Shown one piece after another: positions 4,873 to 6,757 of a stretch of 6,757 bases of DNA. This DNA is from Oscillospiraceae bacterium (GTDB lineage Bacteria; Bacillota; Clostridia; Clostridiales; Clostridiaceae). Both the position numbers and the translations under genes were made by a program. Location: NCBI GenBank assembly GCA_009785875.1, contig WQUF01000115.1:1-6757 (forward strand), given 5' to 3'. Each line of letters begins with the position of its first letter. The stretch's first letter is position 1. The notes beneath the pieces were generated by a model that had not been told where the DNA came from, searched no databases, and saw only the letters and a list, made by a program, of their open reading frames with translations.

Positions 4873-5931
4873 TTGAGAATTAAAAAAATAATTGGATTAT
4901 TGATGATGATTATAACTGTAAGCGTATTTTCAATTCTTGGAAGTGAAAAAGTAAATGCAATAAATGATGTGAAAACAATTCCTCTGCAATATGTTTTTGG
5001 ACAAGTTACATCTAAGCAAACTGGTAAGATAATTTCAGGTGCTACAGTGGTATATAAAAATAATACGAATGTTTACACTGCAACTACCAATGCTAGTGGT
5101 TATTACTCAATGAATGTATTACCTTCTCAATATACAGTAACTGCTAACTATAAAGGATATAAGGAAAATAGCAATTTAATAACTATTAAAAATGATAAAA
5201 ATATAAAAAGATTTGATATTAAATTGGAGTCTAATACAGTTGCCGTTAGTTCTTTTACTGTGTCTGGAAGGGTGACGGATGCTAGAACTGGGTCTTTTGT
5301 AAATGGAGCTTATGTTAATATAAAGAATGCTGATAAAACTTATTCCACAACTACTGATAATAATGGTTACTACAAGATTAATTCTGTGATTTCAGGAAAT
5401 TATACCGCGACAAGTAAAGATAGTACAGGAAGTTATAGTATGTATCCAGAATCTTTAACGATTACATTAAATACAGTATATAACATTCAATTATTTGCTA
5501 TATCTTATCTGGAGAACCAATCAGAAAGCCTTCCTACTTATCAAGCAGCAGAAGCTGAGTTAACAAAGAATAAAACAACATATGGCGGCATGTACATAGA
5601 CAATAACGGAATTCTTAACGTTATGGTTCAAAAATCTGGGAATGTTAAAGATTATCAGGCTATAATTAATAAGTATAAGAAACCTGGTCAAATCGTTATA
5701 TATCACATAGTTTCTTATTCATTGGACTATTTGCAGTCAATTCAGGATAAATTAGACTTTAATATTATGGGAAAACTCGGCATTTACAGCTCTTATATTG
5801 ATGTAATTACTAATACCATCGTAATAGGCTACAGTGATGCGAAATTTGATTCCCAAAAAGTGATTGAATTTACAGGCGCAGATAGTTCTGTTTTTAGATT
5901 TGAAAAAGGAGCTGGTGTTCAACCAGATTAG
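4873..5931 (+). CDS. Secreted protein with two carboxypeptidase regulatory-like domains
   Basis: A 352-residue exported protein. Residues 1-29 form a Sec signal peptide (MRIKK, then a hydrophobic core, with VNA before the probable cut at A29/I30). Two related beta-sandwich units follow at about 38-118 and 126-208. Each has the CarboxypepD_reg pattern: V-x-G-x-V-T near the start, G-A/AY-V in the middle, then T-T-x-A/N-x-x-G-Y-Y and a Y-T-x-T/A strand. The tail (211-352) is different: YGGMYIDNNGILNVMV, a long helix (YSLDYLQSIQDKLDF) and a YIDVITNTIVIGY strand pair. It reminds me of the region before trypsin-like protease domains in clostridial secreted proteins, but no protease domain follows. 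There is no sortase motif or membrane anchor. The start is TTG, chosen because a G-run (six G) lies 8 bases before it and the signal peptide begins there. Confidence 0.8.
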   Translation: MRIKKIIGLLMMIITVSVFSILGSEKVNAINDVKTIPLQYVFGQVTSKQTGKIISGATVVYKNNTNVYTATTNASGYYSMNVLPSQYTVTANYKGYKENSNLITIKNDKNIKRFDIKLESNTVAVSSFTVSGRVTDARTGSFVNGAYVNIKNADKTYSTTTDNNGYYKINSVISGNYTATSKDSTGSYSMYPESLTITLNTVYNIQLFAISYLENQSESLPTYQAAEAELTKNKTTYGGMYIDNNGILNVMVQKSGNVKDYQAIINKYKKPGQIVIYHIVSYSLDYLQSIQDKLDFNIMGKLGIYSSYIDVITNTIVIGYSDAKFDSQKVIEFTGADSSVFRFEKGAGVQPD

Positions 5932-5960
5932 AAATGGAAGTCAGCTTTCATTTCTAGTTT
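5931..5960 (+). terminator. Weak hairpin terminator after the secreted-protein gene
   Basis: GAAATGGAAG (5931-5940) and CTTTCATTTC (5945-5954) pair over 10 positions with one G-T wobble around the loop TCAG. The stem starts on the last base of the stop codon. It is followed by tagtttcatc, a poor T-run, so termination may be partial. Confidence 0.45.
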
Positions 5961-6052
5961 CATCAACTGCGAATACACTCTTAATAAATAATAGCAATGC
6001 AGTTCAAGATAATATTTCCAAAAAGGTGTATCCTTTAAATTGGGTGATGGTT

Positions 6053-6757
6053 ATGGAATCTTTAGAAAAAGTTAAAGCTGTGCAGAGAATGCAAGATTAT
6101 ATTAAAGAAAATCTTGATAAAAAGATCACGTTATACGATCTATCAAGAAAAGCCGGGTATTCTCCTTATTATAGTGCAAGAATTTTTAAGGAATTGCTCA
6201 ACGTGACTCAATTTGAATACATCAGAAAGCTTCGATTGACTGAGGCAGCCCTTTCTTTAAGAAACGGCAATATCAGAATTATAGATGTAGCTTTTGATTT
6301 CGTATTTAATTCTCACGAGGGATTTACAAAAGCATTTTCTAAAGAGTTTGGAATTACGCCAAAATTTTATAGAGAGAATACACCGCCCATAAAGCTTTTT
6401 CTTCCCAGCAATATCTTTGACTATTACTCTAATTTAAAAAAAGGAGCGAAGAAAATGGAAAATGAGCTTAAAACCAGAACTGTTTTTGTACAAGTAATCG
6501 AAAGACCTGCTAGAAAGTTGATATTGAAGAGAGGTATCTCCGCTACTGAGTATTTTAAATATTGCGAGGAAGTCGGCTGCGATATATGGGGTATTTTAGT
6601 CAGCATAAAAGAAGCCCTCTATGAGCCTGTTGGGATGTGGCTTCCTTCGAATTTGATAAAAGAAGGAACTTCGGAGTATGTTCAGGGAGTTGAAGTACCT
6701 GTTGATTATTCCGGAATAGTTCCTAAAGGTTTTGAAATCATCGATCTTAACCCATGC
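6053..6757 (+). CDS. AraC-family transcriptional regulator with GyrI-like effector domain (3' end outside window)
   Basis: A 235-codon frame is open to the last base of the window. Residues 5-107 are the AraC/XylS DNA-binding domain with two helix-turn-helix units: ITLYDLSRKAGYSPYYSARI (25-44) and IRIIDVAFDFVFNSHEGFTK (74-93), ending with the usual F-x-K-x-FGITPKFYR. A linker (about 108-136) leads to a GyrI-like (Rob/BmrR C-terminal type) small-molecule-binding domain from about 140, with VIERPARKLILKRG and, later, EALYEPVGMWLP and YVQGVEVP. Only about two thirds of that domain is present. Family knowledge: such proteins activate efflux or detoxification genes on binding hydrophobic cations or drugs. 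The start is ATG 6053, with GGTGAT four bases before it; the frame is open back to 5864, with GTG 6044 and ATG 6047 as alternatives. A much stronger ribosome-binding site lies inside the gene before Met135 (6455). Confidence 0.9.
   Translation, partial: MESLEKVKAVQRMQDYIKENLDKKITLYDLSRKAGYSPYYSARIFKELLNVTQFEYIRKLRLTEAALSLRNGNIRIIDVAFDFVFNSHEGFTKAFSKEFGITPKFYRENTPPIKLFLPSNIFDYYSNLKKGAKKMENELKTRTVFVQVIERPARKLILKRGISATEYFKYCEEVGCDIWGILVSIKEALYEPVGMWLPSNLIKEGTSEYVQGVEVPVDYSGIVPKGFEIIDLNPC
6441..6457 (+). promoter_or_regulatory. Strong internal ribosome-binding site and ATG within the AraC-GyrI gene
   Basis: AAGGAG (6441-6446) lies 8 bases before an in-frame ATG (6455-6457), which is Met135, placed at the junction of the DNA-binding domain and the GyrI-like domain. 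It is a better ribosome-binding site than that of the gene's own start. Translation from here would give a stand-alone GyrI-like domain. The same bases encode the lysine-rich linker KKGAKKM, so the match could be a by-product of coding. Confidence 0.4.

Noticed and set aside
5864..6052. Extension of the AraC-GyrI frame upstream (open back to 5864) as part of the regulator or a frameshifted end of the secreted protein
   Set aside because: The translated stretch (NGSQLSFLVSSTANTLLINN and on) matches neither an AraC protein nor a protease domain, and a hairpin terminator lies within it; most likely it is intergenic.
6424..6606. 60-codon minus-strand frame at the right end
   Set aside because: It is a shadow of the AraC-GyrI gene, whose + frame is open to the window edge and carries clear domain motifs.

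Overview
The window is AT-rich, low-GC DNA with strong G-rich Shine-Dalgarno sites and AT-rich codons. It contains a DinJ/YafQ-type toxin-antitoxin remnant, a secreted carboxypeptidase-regulatory-like protein and an AraC/GyrI regulator. This mix suggests a Clostridium-like Firmicute. That assignment rests on composition and gene style only; no rRNA or other marker gene is present.

Layout, left to right. (1) 1-717, +: the C-terminal end of a membrane protein that enters from the left, with three predicted membrane helices. (2) 796-1938, +: a ParB-like protein without a ParA partner, visibly richer in G+C than its surroundings. (3) 1939-2190: very AT-rich DNA with no gene, followed by a rho-independent terminator (2191-2231). 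(4) 2201-2624, -: a RelB/DinJ antitoxin that is intact, followed by a YafQ toxin with only about its first 40 residues left. (5) 2732-2889, -: a beheaded gene, consisting of the promoter and first codons of the gene found complete at 3826-4386. (6) 2944-3795, +: a class I SAM-dependent methyltransferase with an N-terminal zinc ribbon. (7) 3826-4386, -: an uncharacterised 'YHAS' protein whose promoter and start are the second copy of the repeat in (5). (8) 4492-4872: an intergenic stretch holding a MerR-type promoter, a perfect hairpin and what looks like the tail of a lost gene. (9) 4873-5931, +: a secreted protein with two carboxypeptidase-regulatory-like domains. (10) 6053-6757, +: an AraC-family regulator with a GyrI-like ligand-binding domain, running off the right edge.

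The genes do not form one operon or pathway. The picture is an accessory region shaped by deletion and recombination: two broken genes (toxin, YHAS head), a probable gene tail at 4673-4825, a 138/148-bp direct repeat flanking the methyltransferase and YHAS genes, a MerR-type promoter without its regulator, and a ParB homologue without ParA. I did not find a convincing complete new multi-gene system. The points most worth checking are the orphaned antitoxin, the duplicated promoter module, the divergent lone ParB and the strong internal start site inside the AraC-GyrI gene.
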